The position numbers and the translations under genes are program-made. From NCBI RefSeq assembly GCF_043290135.1, contig NC_134703.1:111183505-111247504 (forward strand): a DNA stretch of 64,000 bases, in the 5' to 3' direction. The stretch comes from Rhipicephalus microplus (Eukaryota > Arthropoda > Arachnida > Ixodida > Ixodidae). Below are positions 39,407-49,700 of this stretch, in pieces. Under the pieces are notes generated by a model. It made no database searches, was not told the DNA's origin, and worked only from the letters and a program-made list of their open reading frames with translations. Numbering within the stretch: the first letter of the stretch is position 1; every line of letters starts with the position of its first letter.

Positions 39407-39656
39407 GCCCCACCGTGGTGGTCTAGTGGCTAATGTACTCGGCCGCTGACCCGCAGGTCGCGGGATCGAATCATGGCTGCAGCGGCTGCATTTCCGATGG
39501 AGGCGGAAATAAATGTTGTAGGCCCGTGTGCTCAGATTTGGGTGCGCCTTAAAAAACCCCAGGTGGTCAAAATTTCTGGAGCCCTCCACTACAGCGTCTC
39601 TCATAATCGTACAGTGTTTTTGGGACGTTAAATTCCTCATTTCAACCAATCACTCA
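39407..39656 (+). repeat. Full-length Ruka-like tRNA-derived SINE
   Basis: It starts GCCCCACCGTGGTGGTCTAG, has box A-like TGGTCTAGTGGCTAATG and box B-like GCGGGATCGAATCATG, then the full body and a TTTCAACCAATCA tail. A probable 10-bp target duplication with one mismatch flanks it: AATGCTACTT at 39397-39406 and AATTCTACTT at 39657-39666. Confidence 0.8.
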
Positions 39657-39744
39657 AATTCTACTTGAACACTATGACAGAAAACTCGAGCGACCCCCAC
39701 GTTTCTCAATTACCGCTATTCTGTTTCTTTTCTTTGACCCCCTT

Positions 39745-39840
39745 CATTCCTTCCCGCAGTGCAGGGTAGCAAACTAGACGTGCATCTGGTTGACCTCCCT
39801 GCCTTTCATTTCTTCTCTTCCTTCTATTTTTCCTTGATTG
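39745..39840 (+). repeat. LINE 3' tail fragment
   Basis: CCCGCAGTGCAGGGTAGCAA, then CATCTGGTTGACCTCCCTGC and a pyrimidine-rich tail. It matches the 3' tail of the LINE at 31826-32700. Confidence 0.6.
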
Positions 39841-40019
39841 ATTCTCTCATAAATGTTGTGGGAGGGCCCCGCAAGAGCACCAAAAACGGCAGTTGCCCCG
39901 GATGCTCGTGCATTAAAGTGGGCCGCCGCCCTGCACAGCTTTAAGTGCAAGACACAAGCGTGGGCAGACCAGTGGGCCCAAGAGGCAGTGTTGAGGAAAG
40001 ACATCGAAGTCCCCTCATG

Positions 40020-40640
40020 CCATAACAAAAGGTAAATTGGCGAGTATTTCACAGTGTCATTCTGGGAGCGATGGTATGCGAACGTCTCCTAGGAAGCGCA
40101 AGGTTCCATCCCTGTAGAAAGCTGACACGTATCTCGATCGCATGTCTGTCAGGGTGCGGTTTAGGCGTTCTGTAAGCCTGTTTGTCTGGGGTTCGTACGA
40201 GGTAAGGAGCTTATGCAGGGTGGATCAGGAACACAGAATACTGTCAACTACTTCAGAAAGAACCATATTGCCTGGGTCTGTCAGAAGTTCACGTGAGGCA
40301 GCGTGCAATAAATTAGGACCCCGTAGTAGAAAAGCTGCGACGTCTGTAGCGCAGCCTGTTGACACGTCTCCTGTAATTGCATAGTGAGTCTCGTAATCTC
40401 TATCCACCGTGACCCACTTGTTTCTCAAGGTGGATGTTGAAAAAAGACAGAGAAAGTCGAAAGCGACACAGAAGAAGGGTTAGGATGGGATGTCGATGGC
40501 CCGAAGTTACCCTTGGATGGAGTCCCAATGGCTTCTTGCAATGCTGGCAAACTTCGCAGGCGTCGACATAACGGCGTACAGGGCCTGTAAGGCCAGGCCA
40601 GTAAAAGCGGCAGTGCAGTATATAACAAATAAATCAGTAC
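40020..40640 (-). pseudogene. Ty3/gypsy integrase relic
   Basis: On the minus strand the order is FYWPGLTGPVRRYVDACEVC with the second half of an HHCC zinc finger (CEVCQHCK), then a degraded core with NKWVTVDRDYETHYAIT and LLTDPGNMV, then PQTNRLTERLNRTLTDMRSR, which holds the usual catalytic-Glu region, then a tail like NDTVKYSPIYLLLWHE. Frames switch repeatedly and stops are present. It is a different copy from the gypsy element at 43-55 kb. LTRs, reverse transcriptase and protease are missing. In an intact element integrase inserts element DNA into the genome. Confidence 0.75.
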
Positions 40641-40644
40641 AAGG

Positions 40645-41255
40645 GATTACTGATTTTGTTTAGTAATGCAATATTTTCGTCGGTTGACGCAGCTAAAGCA
40701 ACATCTGCAGGATCCTTTCTGCATTCGCCTGAGATGACCTGAGATGAGTAGAAGTTGAGAGCCTTGTTCTTTTTCTTCTTCTCAGCTGATGTACCGATGC
40801 TCCCCCCCCTCTCCGCAAGGTTTCTTCAACGAAACTCCAACTGTATAATAAACACAGCTTACTATGAAAACAATAGAGCGTTGTTTTGTCTATAACTGAA
40901 AGTAAAGCTAACACAATTATTACTTTTATTTTTTTATATTTACTTTGAAAAGCCTGCTCACTGTCGTTACTGCTCTTTTACTACAAGTGCGCTTGGTTTT
41001 TTCATTTAGCACCACCTACCTTTACGTGTCACTGAAGGTTCCAACGCATACTTTACTGATTGAAACAAGTATTTAACACATGCAAGCTGTAACAAACGGC
41101 ATCCTGCAACTAACGTAATTTTGTAGCAAAATTTTTGATGAGATCACAACAGAATGACGTGTTCCGTAGTTGTCTATCGCCACCACCACCGCCACCACCA
41201 AGTTAGTAACCACTATCACGAAAAAAAGGGAAAAAAACTTAGGAAATAAAAAAAG
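40645..41255. other. No supported feature
   Basis: Nothing beyond a short CCACCACCGCCACCACC run near 41180. Confidence 0.4.
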
Positions 41256-41261
41256 AAACTT

Positions 41262-41345
41262 CAAGAACATAATGGGATTTAAACCTGGTTCCCCTGCATG
41301 CCAGCCCGGCATTCTACCACAGAGCCACGCCAGGACTTCGAAGTC
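41262..41345 (-). repeat. tRNA-related SINE head
   Basis: On the minus strand: GCGTGGCTCTGTGGTAGAAT (box A-like), GCCGGGCTGGCATGCAGGGG, then ACCAGGTTTAAATCCC (box B-like). Same family as 33515 and 63468. Confidence 0.55.
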
Positions 41346-41707
41346 CGTTGCAAACGGGTCTTAGACGTTATAAATGCTTCATGTAAGGAAAGGAATCGCG
41401 TTATTATGAATTTTAAGGCGTTTTAGATCAGAAAACAAACAACCAGGTGTCACACAATACGAATTTTGTAACGGGTGGGTCGTCGAACGTTCGCACCCAT
41501 TGCAAAAGCTCCCGGCCTAATTCTTCATCGTCATCAGCCACGCCATTAAAAAGTTGCCCAAAGTGTCTTACAAGCGTGTAGCTGGTAGCACGCATCTCCG
41601 AAGATTGACGGATGATAGCAACGTTAAAAAAAAGGCTCTGAAAGGCTGCTCATCCAGCTTTCGCTGTCAATAAGCTGCGCATTCTGGGCAGGCCTGGCGT
41701 TTTTTTT

Positions 41708-42300
41708 AGATGCGGAAGCATCTTATACTCGCGCCTTGTAGTGCGCCCTCCGCGCCGTCCGCACCGCTTCTCGAACATTCGACAGCTGACGCGCGCGCAT
41801 GCGCCGTCGCGTCGTCGCCCACCATCTGTGCCGCGCGCGCTTCTCCTTCGAGAACATTCGACAGCTGACAGCGCATGCGCCGTCGCGCCGTCGCCATCTG
41901 TGCCGCGCGCGCGCTTCTCCTTCGAGAACATTCAACAGCTGACAGTGCATGCGCCGTCGCGCTGTATATATACTCAAGGTCGGCGCTCGCTCGCTCAGTT
42001 GCCGCTCGTCGGTTGGTTTGTACGGCGCGTCGACGTCCAAGGTCGCGGTGAAATGAATTCCAACGAATCCACAAGCACAACGATCGACGTCCCTTCGACC
42101 AGCGCCGTCCTTTCGCATACGTGTGTACGTGTTCACTCATTTAACACCCCCTCCTACAACCACGTTAACCAATTTAGCCATCGACCCAAGTAAGTCGCAA
42201 TTTAACACCCCATTTCACAACCACGTTAACCAATTTAGCCATCGACACAAGTAAGTCGCACTTTAACACCCCGTTAACCAATTATATGCTCCGCATCCTC
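41708..42300 (+). repeat. Minisatellite-bearing element with inverted ends and a core promoter
   Basis: The left end AGATGCGGAAGCATCTTAT and the right end ATTATATGCTCCGCATCC are approximate inverse complements. Inside are three GC-rich units with a 74-79-bp period (GAACATTC..CAGCTGAC at 41773, 41852 and 41926), a TATA/initiator pair, and a 61-bp repeat (TTTAACACCCC starting at 42140, 42201 and 42262). Overlapping frames up to 150 codons span it but merely read through the repeats. The role is unknown. It could be a non-autonomous transposon or an LTR-like unit. Confidence 0.5.
41964..42000 (+). promoter_or_regulatory. TATA box and initiator
   Basis: GTATATATACT at 41964-41974 is followed by TCAGTT at 41995-42000. 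The first T of TATATA lies 32 bp before the initiator A, the spacing expected of an arthropod RNA polymerase II core promoter. GC-rich direct repeats lie directly upstream. No convincing coding region follows; the nearest ATG, at 42053, opens a 46-codon frame. Confidence 0.45.
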
Positions 42301-42396
42301 CTCAGTGTTCCCCCGAGAGAAGCTGCGGGCAATTTTTTTTTTCTTTTTGCACTAGCTCCTGAGCAAGATGGAAAACTGGGCTAGTTGGTGAGCATT

Positions 42397-42800
42397 CATC
42401 GTGGTTAACAGCGCGAAACACCCGGACAGGAGCGAGAGAAGGACACGGTACAGCGCTGTTTTAGAAAACCGGGCATGAGCGGACGAATGAACTTTAGCCA
42501 CTATCTAACAAAGATAATTCATTACCAAGTAAGGCGATAGATGGCTGGCTAACGCATTGAGACCCTTTCTTATTTATAAAAAATGCCTCCATAATTTCTC
42601 TTGAAAGCTTGTTTGGGTGCTTGAAGAGTACTATTGTTTTTTCAAAAAGTGGGTGGCATCCACATTCGCGGCAATGCAAAGACAAATGTGAATGCGCAAA
42701 TCCTTTCAAGGAGCTGTGGTGTTCCCTTAGCCGTATAACAGCGCTGTACCGTGTCCTTCTCTCGCTCCTGTCCGGGTGTTTCGCGCTGTTAACCACGATG
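42397..42800 (-). mobile_element. Penelope-like element fragment flanked by 64-bp perfect inverted repeats
   Basis: The minus-strand frame 42494-42796 encodes the C-terminal part of a Penelope-type GIY-YIG endonuclease: RLREHHSSLKGFAHSHLSLH, then CRECGCHPLFEKTIVLFKHP and REIMEAFFINKKG with CVSQPSIALL. The flanks at 42397-42460 and 42737-42800 are exact reverse complements over 64 bp. The 3' side looks like the element's own terminus. The 5' copy replaces the rest of the gene, so the start of the open frame is read through the inverted repeat. The element is truncated and cannot move by itself. Confidence 0.75.
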
Positions 42801-43002
42801 ACTAGCTCCTGATTGGCCCACCTTTAAGTAAGCGACCGTCTTACGTGCTAGTGTCATCAAGGTACGATACACATTTGGACAACATGTGGTATCATAACAC
42901 GATGTCAATTTTTTGCATTACTCGTGTTTACGTCACAAAAAAAAACACCCACCACCGTCAATTTTTGCCTTTTTGAGGCATTTAAGGCTTTTGCCTTCAA
43001 GA

Positions 43003-43194
43003 ATGTGTGTTCAGAAAAAGTGTTTTTAGTGATTTAGAGTACATGGTACAGTACTATGGGAGGGCTTAAAACCGTCCCAGTACTGAGGGACGCCACACGA
43101 AGTCGACGAACATCTCATGTCTGTGTGTTTAGAAAAATGTTGAGCGATTATGAGTACTTGGTACTCAACTATGGGAGAGCAGTAAGCCGTCCCA
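43003..43194 (+). repeat. Dispersed 75-bp repeat, two tandem-like copies
   Basis: Copy A (43003-43079) and copy B (43122-43194) share the order GTGTGTT.AGAAAAA, GATT..GAGTAC.TGGTAC, ACTATGGGAG.GC and CCGTCCCA. A third copy lies at 62373-62443. The open frame that begins at 43056 runs through copy B into the gypsy protease region, so its N-terminal part is probably not original gypsy sequence. Confidence 0.65.
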
Positions 43195-43199
43195 CCAAG

Positions 43200-44084
43200 G
43201 TTTCCGCCGTCCCGACAGTGACCTCATTGCATATGGAGCCTACGTGTTTAGAAAAAATGTTAAACCGAGCTGTACAAGTTGCCGATGAAGGAACTGCCGC
43301 AATTCTTGGCATGTGCTCTGCGCGAGTTTCTATTGGGGAGAGAAGCACTGTCGTTCTTTTCGCCGTTATCGAACATTGCCCTCATGAACTCATTCTTAGT
43401 ATGGATTTTCTAGCCACGCACTCTGCCCTCATAGACTGTTCAGCTGGCTCTCTTCATCTCGATTTACCTTTCTTTTCCTATCCAACCCGCCCACCGCAAA
43501 CCGGCCTCTGCTGCATTGAATTCACGAGCCTCCGGCCTAACTCTGTCACACATGTCGACTTATCCTCCACGCCACCAGTACCTGACGGTGATTACACGAT
43601 GGCCCCGAATCCTGCCGTGATGCTTTCGCATGGGGTTGCTGTGCCGCATATGATTCTGACGATTACGAGAAACCGCACCTTCCTTCCACTGGTCAACTTC
43701 TCCCTCACCACTCAAGTTCTACCACAGGTTATCTGCCTGGCCAAAATTACCGCTCTCCAAGACGACCGTATCAAGCCCTTCAGAGTTGACGATTGCTGCA
43801 ACTCAGCCAGTGGTTCCATTCAATCTGTCTCTTCGGGCGCTGACATTGAGAGAATGGTGTCACCGGACCTCACCTCTGAGCAAGCTGGAGCGCTTTGCCA
43901 CGTTCTTGAGGTCTATCGTAGCATTTTCGACTTTGCCAGCAACTATTTAAGCCAAGCGACCATTGTCAGCCAACGCATCAATGCTGGCCATGCGACTCCC
44001 ATTCACCGACGCCCCTACCATGTTTCTGCGTCGGAGCGTGCAAAAACAGGAAGTCGGGAAAATGCTTGCGAAAAACTTTACTGA
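43200..44084 (+). pseudogene. Gypsy protease remnant and start of reverse transcriptase
   Basis: The frame contains LILSMDFLATHSALIDC, the second half of a retropepsin-like fold (commonly LILGMDFL in relatives), without the catalytic aspartate motif that should precede it. A linker follows, then [17 protein letters not shown], which in gypsy elements lies just before the reverse-transcriptase fingers. A frameshift near 44035 throws the domain into the +1 frame, and this frame stops at 44084. Confidence 0.75.
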
Positions 44085-44860
44085 GCCTTCACGCAGCCAC
44101 TGCGCTTCTCCAGTCGTTGTTAAAAAGAAGGATGGAACATGGCGCCTTTGTGTGGATTACCGTTACCTCAACAAAATTACAAAAAAGACGTTTATCTTTT
44201 GCCTCGCATCAACGACGCCCTCGACTGCCTGTACGGTGCTATTATTTTTCAACTATTGACCTTCGGTCAGGCTACTGACAGATAGCCGTTGACGAGATGA
44301 ACCACGAGAAGACCGCATTCATCACTCTTGATGGTCTTATCAGTCTAAGGTGATGTCATTTGGTCTCTGCAATGCGCCAGCCACATTTGAAAGAATGATA
44401 GACTCATTGCTCCAAGGGTTGAAATGGTCCACCTGCTTGTGTTACCCTGACGGTGTTATTGTCTTTTCGCCCACATTCGACTCACATCTCGATCGTATAT
44501 CAGCTATTCTGGACTTTTTCTGTCGAGCCGGACTCCAGCTTAACGCTTCCAAGTGCCACTTCGCTCATCGTCAAATTTACGTGTTCGGTCACCTTGTCGA
44601 TGCCCAAGGCGTGTGTCCAGATCCAAAGAAAATTCGCGCAGTCACAAACTTTCCCGTTCCGACGACAACAAAGAATGTCCGCAGTTTTGTGGGGTTATGC
44701 TCCTATTTCAAACGCTTTGTTAAGGACTTTGCGACCATTGCACGCCCCCGCATAGACCTCTGTAAGAAAGACGCCTCGTTTATCTGGGGCCATGACCAAG
44801 CATCATCGTTTTCCCAACTTTCGACCCTGCTTACGACTCCACCAATCTTGGCTCACTTTG
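44036..44860 (+). pseudogene. Gypsy reverse transcriptase, frameshifted and active-site mutated
   Basis: Fingers motifs [19 protein letters not shown] and LNKIT are followed by a frame change to [17 protein letters not shown], then another to STIDLRSGY, then QIAVDE and KTAFIT. The palm reads MSFGLCNAPATFERMID. The catalytic box is CYPDGVIVF at about 44440-44466 instead of the usual CYLDDVIVF, so one catalytic aspartate has become Gly and the Leu has become Pro. LGVCPDPKKI-type and SFVGLCSYFKRFVKDFA motifs lie downstream. It cannot be catalytically active. Confidence 0.9.
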
Positions 44861-45348
44861 ATCCCTCAGCCCCAACCAAGGTTCACACGGACGCCAGTGG
44901 ACACGGCATAGGAGCTGTGCTAGTGCAGCACCAACGGGGACACGAACATGTTATAGCCTACGCAAGTCGACTGCTATCTCCATCCGAGCGCAACTATTCC
45001 ATCAAGAAGCGCAAGTGCCTCGCCCTTTTGTGGGTAATCGCCAAGTTTCGTCCATACCTGTACAGGCGCTCATTCCGTGTGATCACGCATCATCATGGGC
45101 TCTGCTGGCTAGCCTCCCTGAAGGAACCCAGAGGACGTCTCGCTCGTTGGGCCCTACGCCTTCAAGAATACACGTTCTCTGTAATGCATAAAACAGCGCG
45201 ATTACATCATGATGCGGATTGTTTATCCCGCTACCCTGTGGACGAAGCAATAGATACTGACACTATCGCGGACGTTTTTTTCTGTGTCGCAGCTGCTGAA
45301 CATTGGCGAAGAGCAACGTCGGGATGTTTTATTACGAGCCATCATTGA
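44350..45348 (+). pseudogene. Gypsy reverse transcriptase C-terminus and RNase H frame
   Basis: This is the longest uninterrupted gypsy frame (332 codons). After the reverse-transcriptase palm and connection come the RNase H motifs: KVHTDASGHGIGAVLVQ (first catalytic Asp), RLLSPSERNYS, KKRKCLALLW (an intact relative has Glu in this ECLA-type motif; here it is Lys-Cys), and ITHHHGLCWLASL. It ends beyond DADCLSRYPV. The frame then switches near 45280. The N-terminal ATG is internal to the domain. Confidence 0.9.
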
Positions 45349-46258
45349 CAAACTGCAGTCAACGCCTCGCGACCCGTCCCTACGAATGTTTTTGGTGAAA
45401 GACGGGATCCTACACCGCCGTAACATGGATTCCTTCGGATAAGAGTTACTTCCAGTCAACCCAGCGCACCTGCGTTCCATTGTCCTGCACCAACTTCATG
45501 ACGCTCCCATGACAGGCCATTTGGGCGTTTCTCGCACATACGATCGGGTACGACGTCGGGTTTTTTTTTTTTGTGCCTGGACTTGCCCGCTCTCTTCGAA
45601 GCTACGTCGCCGCTTGTGAGCCCTGCCACCGTTGCAAAATGCCGTCTGCCCTCCCAGCCGGCTATCTTCAGCCGATCGACGTTCCAACTGAACCTTTCTT
45701 TCGAGTTGGGCTCGACCTGTTAGGCCCTTTTCTACTCTCCACAGCCGGAAATAAATGGATTGCTGTTGCCACAGACTACGCGATGCGGTACGCAATCACA
45801 CAAGCACACCTGACCAGTTGCGCTACCCACGTTGCGGACTTTATGCTGTACGACATACTAATATTAGTGCATGGTGCTTACCCGCCAACTTCGCACCGAC
45901 CATGGCCGCACGTTTTTATCAGCTGTCGTTGACAAAATCCCGAGGTTTTGTCATACCAAGCACAAATTTACTACTTCGTACCATCCCCAGTAAATGGCCT
46001 CACGGAGGGCCTCAACAGGACCCTAACCAATATGCTTGCCAAATATATTGCGCCAGACCACCAGGATTGGGACATTTATTTGCCGTATGTGACGTTCGCC
46101 TACAATTCATCCTGTCACAACACTGCCGGATTTTCACCCTTCTATCTCTTATATGTTCGTGACCCAACTCTACCCTTAGACACTTTGCTACCTGCGGCCA
46201 CTGAGTATGCTGGTGAAGCCATCGCCCCCGCCGACCACGCGCGCCAAGTCGCCCGTAA
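45275..46258 (+). pseudogene. Gypsy integrase, broken into three frames
   Basis: The first piece (45275-45560) carries DGILHRRN, a TAA at 45441-45443, and the zinc-binding HQLHDAPMTGHLGVSRTYDR. After a T-run frameshift, the frame at 45573-45932 gives CEPCHRCK, FFRVGLDLLGPF (first catalytic Asp) and WIAVATDYAMRYAIT. After another shift, the frame from 45948 gives NGLTEGLNRTLTNMLAKYI, where the catalytic Glu lies, and FAYNSSCHNTAGFSPFYLLY. The C-terminal part is separated from it by the Harbinger insertion. Confidence 0.9.
46256..46258. other. Target-site duplication TAA, left
   Basis: TAA immediately before the left terminal repeat, matched by TAA at 54369-54371. A 3-bp TWA-type duplication is characteristic of PIF/Harbinger transposition. 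Confidence 0.85.
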
Positions 46259-46313
46259 AGCCCCGACTCCACGCACGCGTTCGCGCGCGAGATTCTACGC
46301 GCTGGCGCGCTCA
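46259..46313 (+). repeat. Harbinger left terminal inverted repeat
   Basis: AGCCCCGACTCCACGCACGC, continuing through GTTCGCGCGCGAGATTCTAC to CTCATGCG. It pairs with 54319-54368. Relative to the right end it holds an extra GGCGCG before CTCATGCG. Confidence 0.9.
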
Positions 46314-46734
46314 TGCGTTTGGGGCGCCTGTGAACGGGGAGGGCGAGCAACCCCATGAGAGGCGCGCGAACGCTCACCGCCCCGCGCTCGACTTGCGCAG
46401 CCCAATGTCGCTAGACCACACTGGCCAGAACTGCCTGACTACAGACACACATGCGCACTACTAACAGGCCGCAAAATAGCTACTAAAACGCATAAAAGCA
46501 TTTCTTTTTTGTTTTGAGACGCCGAAAAAACTGTTTCTTGTCAACGCGAACTATCGACACGACTTGACACACACACACACAGCAGCCGAGCCTAGCCACG
46601 AGCCGAGCCGAGCATCCGAGCCAAGTCGGCGGTTTTGTTTACTCGGTAGCGCAGTATTTCGACATCGCCTCCTCTGGTTTTGCTTACCGCTCTTTTCAAG
46701 CCCGCTTCCGTTTATCCTGCTTCATCGAGAGAAA

Positions 46735-49700
46735 ATGGTCGCAATGCTGACTCGCAGCCATCTGCTCCTGCTAGCTACGCGAGTAGCGAAGGCAATCGTC
46801 AGAAGGCGGCAGCGAAGGCAACGAGAGCACCGTTGCTGGGTGCGGCCTGTCTTCTTGGCGCGAAGACAGGAAGGCCTGTACCACACAGCCGTGAGTATCG
46901 TGTTGCTATTTCGCAGTTATGCTTAGCCCTATTATTGTAGGCATGGTTAGCTGAGTTGGTTAGTCACAACGGGAATTTTTGTTTGTGTTTTCTGAAAGCT
47001 GTATAGCGTCATGACCAACAGTGGGGTGCACACGTTGTAAGCGCTCGCTTCTCGTCTGTTGTCGGCGCTTTGTTTGCGCGAGCGAAGCATTCCGCCGCCT
47101 TGTAACCCGCAGCTACCGTGTTCCTTTTTGCGCAAAAGAGGTTAAACAATGTGTGCCGCGCTAAGAAAACGTTTAATGCGCTTGGTATAAATTAAAATAA
47201 AATTCCAGAGTGCTCTAGATGCTCCATTTTATTCACCAGATTTTGTAGCTGCGACATGAGCTAGCTCCCTTAAAGATGGTACCTGTGCATCTTATAAATG
47301 CATGCTGAATTATCTACCCTTTTCATAGCCCGTTGGAGCTGGCTTACCCGGTGTACAAGTAACTAAAATGGTTGTGTCCATCTTCAACAGTACACTTTAT
47401 TTCTCCCTACAGATGCGTCGAATGCGGGAAGGCGACCAGCAGTTTTTTTTTAAGTTTTACCGCATGTCACCCGCGCTGTTCGACAAGTTGCTGGGCTTTG
47501 TTGCTGCGGACTTGACACGGCAGCACTTCATACGAGAGCCCCTGGAGCCAGGCGAAAGGCTTGCAATAACCTTGAGGTTGGTACAGGTTGCCTTCTGATG
47601 CTGATGCAAGAACATAAACATGTCAGTGAACAGATCATAGAAGCATACGTCAGCTTATACAAATGGCTTTTGCATTGTGAAATGGCGAAATGGGCGTTGC
47701 AATCATTCATGCTTTCTCACATTGGCCAAGTCTTCAAACTTTTTTAATATAGATGCCCCTTCGTGTCAGAAAGCAATATTGCCATTTGCTTGTTACCTAA
47801 AGAGGCAATACTGTTCAGAGTTTGCATGTTATCAAACACTTTTGTTGCAGTTGTGCTGGCCATGTATTGTGAATCGGAGGAGAAATTACTTTTTCTGTGT
47901 TGCAGCTACCTGGCTTCAGGGCTGGACATCTGCAATGTGGCCCTCGCCTACCGTGTCGGCATTGAAACTGCTCGGAGAAGCATTCACGTGACCTGTAGAG
48001 CCATTTGGGCCCGTCTGAAGGACCACTTTATGAAGGTGGGTAACGTCAGAGCCTGTATAAAATTTTGTTTCTGTAAATGGTACACTTCATATCTGCAGTA
48101 CAAACAATTCCTTCGAAGACTCTGTTTAAATAAAAAAAAAATTTATTATTGACAGTGCCTAAGGCAATTGTGATTAGCAAATACAATATATCCCTATGGG
48201 CTTTGAAAGCCTGGTGAACTATGTCTATTTGATTACTCTGGTTTTCAAAATGCAGTAATCACACCTTTGTGTTGTCGAAATAAAAAATGGGGTGGTAAAA
48301 TGCACTGCGTTGACCGTGTACAACTGGGCAACAAAAGTGACACCATGCCTTCAGCATGATTGGAAGCTTACACCTTGTACAAAATTTGGTTCACCATGCC
48401 GTGGATCCATGCCCAAAGAGCATGCACAAGAGAAAAGTGAATGTCATTTTTTCACATTCCACCTCACAAAGATATTTAGCTAAAAATAGGTCTGTTCGGC
48501 CTACAAGTTTGTTCCTGGTTGCCAATTTATTCCAGGTACCAACCAAGGCTGACTGGGCCGAGATTGCTGGCGACTTCACCCGGCGTTGGCAGTTCCCAAA
48601 CTGTTTGGGGGCTGTTGACGGGAAGCACGTCGCCATCACCTGCCCGCCGAAATCTGGAAGTGCCTTCTTCAATTACAAGGTAAGTCAGTCTAGCCATTTA
48701 TGCACGTATACTGAAACGAACAGCATTAATGCGGGAGGGGTAGTGTGCCCTTGTCTGCTGGAGAATGTGCGGTGACAACATAGACAGCGAATGTGCACCA
48801 CCCATTTGTAGGGGTGCGGTGCCAGTAGCGTAACTGTGACAATTAAAAAAGAAATGTTGCTAAGTGCAGTGGTATAAAAAGCTTCCAAACTCTGTAATGC
48901 AGGAAGTTGCCTAAAATTCTTCACCCCTTTCTTAAATTATCTTCTAATTTAAAATGCTTGGACAACGTCCAGAGCCTTGCCCTGCAATGCTATAATTTTT
49001 CTTTTCTTATGTACCACTTTTGAATGGTGCACATGGGCTCCAGAAAGCAGGGGAGAGAGGGAGACAGAGAAGGGGACTGAGCTCGCAGTTTGCCAAAACG
49101 AAGAAATACAGCCCCGTGGTCTATGTCGTTTTGCCAGAATACTTCATGTATGCAGTATTCTTCCAGTGCTGCGGCAGGTACTTATGACAGCTTGATTTGA
49201 TGTTTACTTTGAAATTTAATTTCAACAGAGGTGTTTTTCAGAGCCCTTACGGCTAAATTAAATTATCACTGTGCATGCCAGAAATCTTTCACAATGAGCT
49301 GGTACAAATAAATGCGTGGCCAGCATAGGTGATTTTGTAAATTTTGTCATACTTTTTCTTTGTAATCGCTTATTATTGTAGGTCCCACCTACACATACAA
49401 CTTTACATGTGCTAATGTTTGGTCTGACGCCTACTGCTGCAGGGTACTTTCTCCATTGTGCTGATGGCCGTGGTCGACAGCTCTTCGAAGTTCGTGCTGG
49501 TCGATATTGGGGCAGAGGGCCGCCAGAGTGACGGCGGAGTGTTCAAGAACACGAAGTTTGGGAAGGCCCTAACCGAAGGGCAGCTTGACATCCCCTCACT
49601 GGGGCAGCTCCCAGGCACCACAAAGGTGGCGCCGTACGCTTTCGTCGGGGATGAAGCGTTCCAGCTGCGGCGCGACTTTATGCGCCCTTTCCCTGCTAGA

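Larger units (their letters stand above)
43196..46258 (+). mobile_element. Ty3/gypsy LTR retrotransposon, 5'-truncated and inactivated (left part)
   Basis: Pol is recognisable in the order protease C-terminal half, reverse transcriptase, RNase H, integrase. Gag, the 5' LTR and the protease DTG-type active site are absent. At least six frame changes or stops interrupt it (near 44035, 44190, 44270, 45280, 45441, 45560 and 45930). The element resumes at 54369 after an 8.1-kb Harbinger insertion. No envelope gene is seen. It is a genomic relic. Confidence 0.9.

Noticed and set aside
41706..42193. Overlapping frames of 137-150 codons on both strands
   Set aside because: They read through GC-rich tandem repeats in three frames at once. 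No domain, and the composition explains the lack of stops.
41773..42300. CRISPR-like spaced repeats
   Set aside because: The repeats are tandem without unique spacers, the genome is eukaryotic and no cas genes are present.
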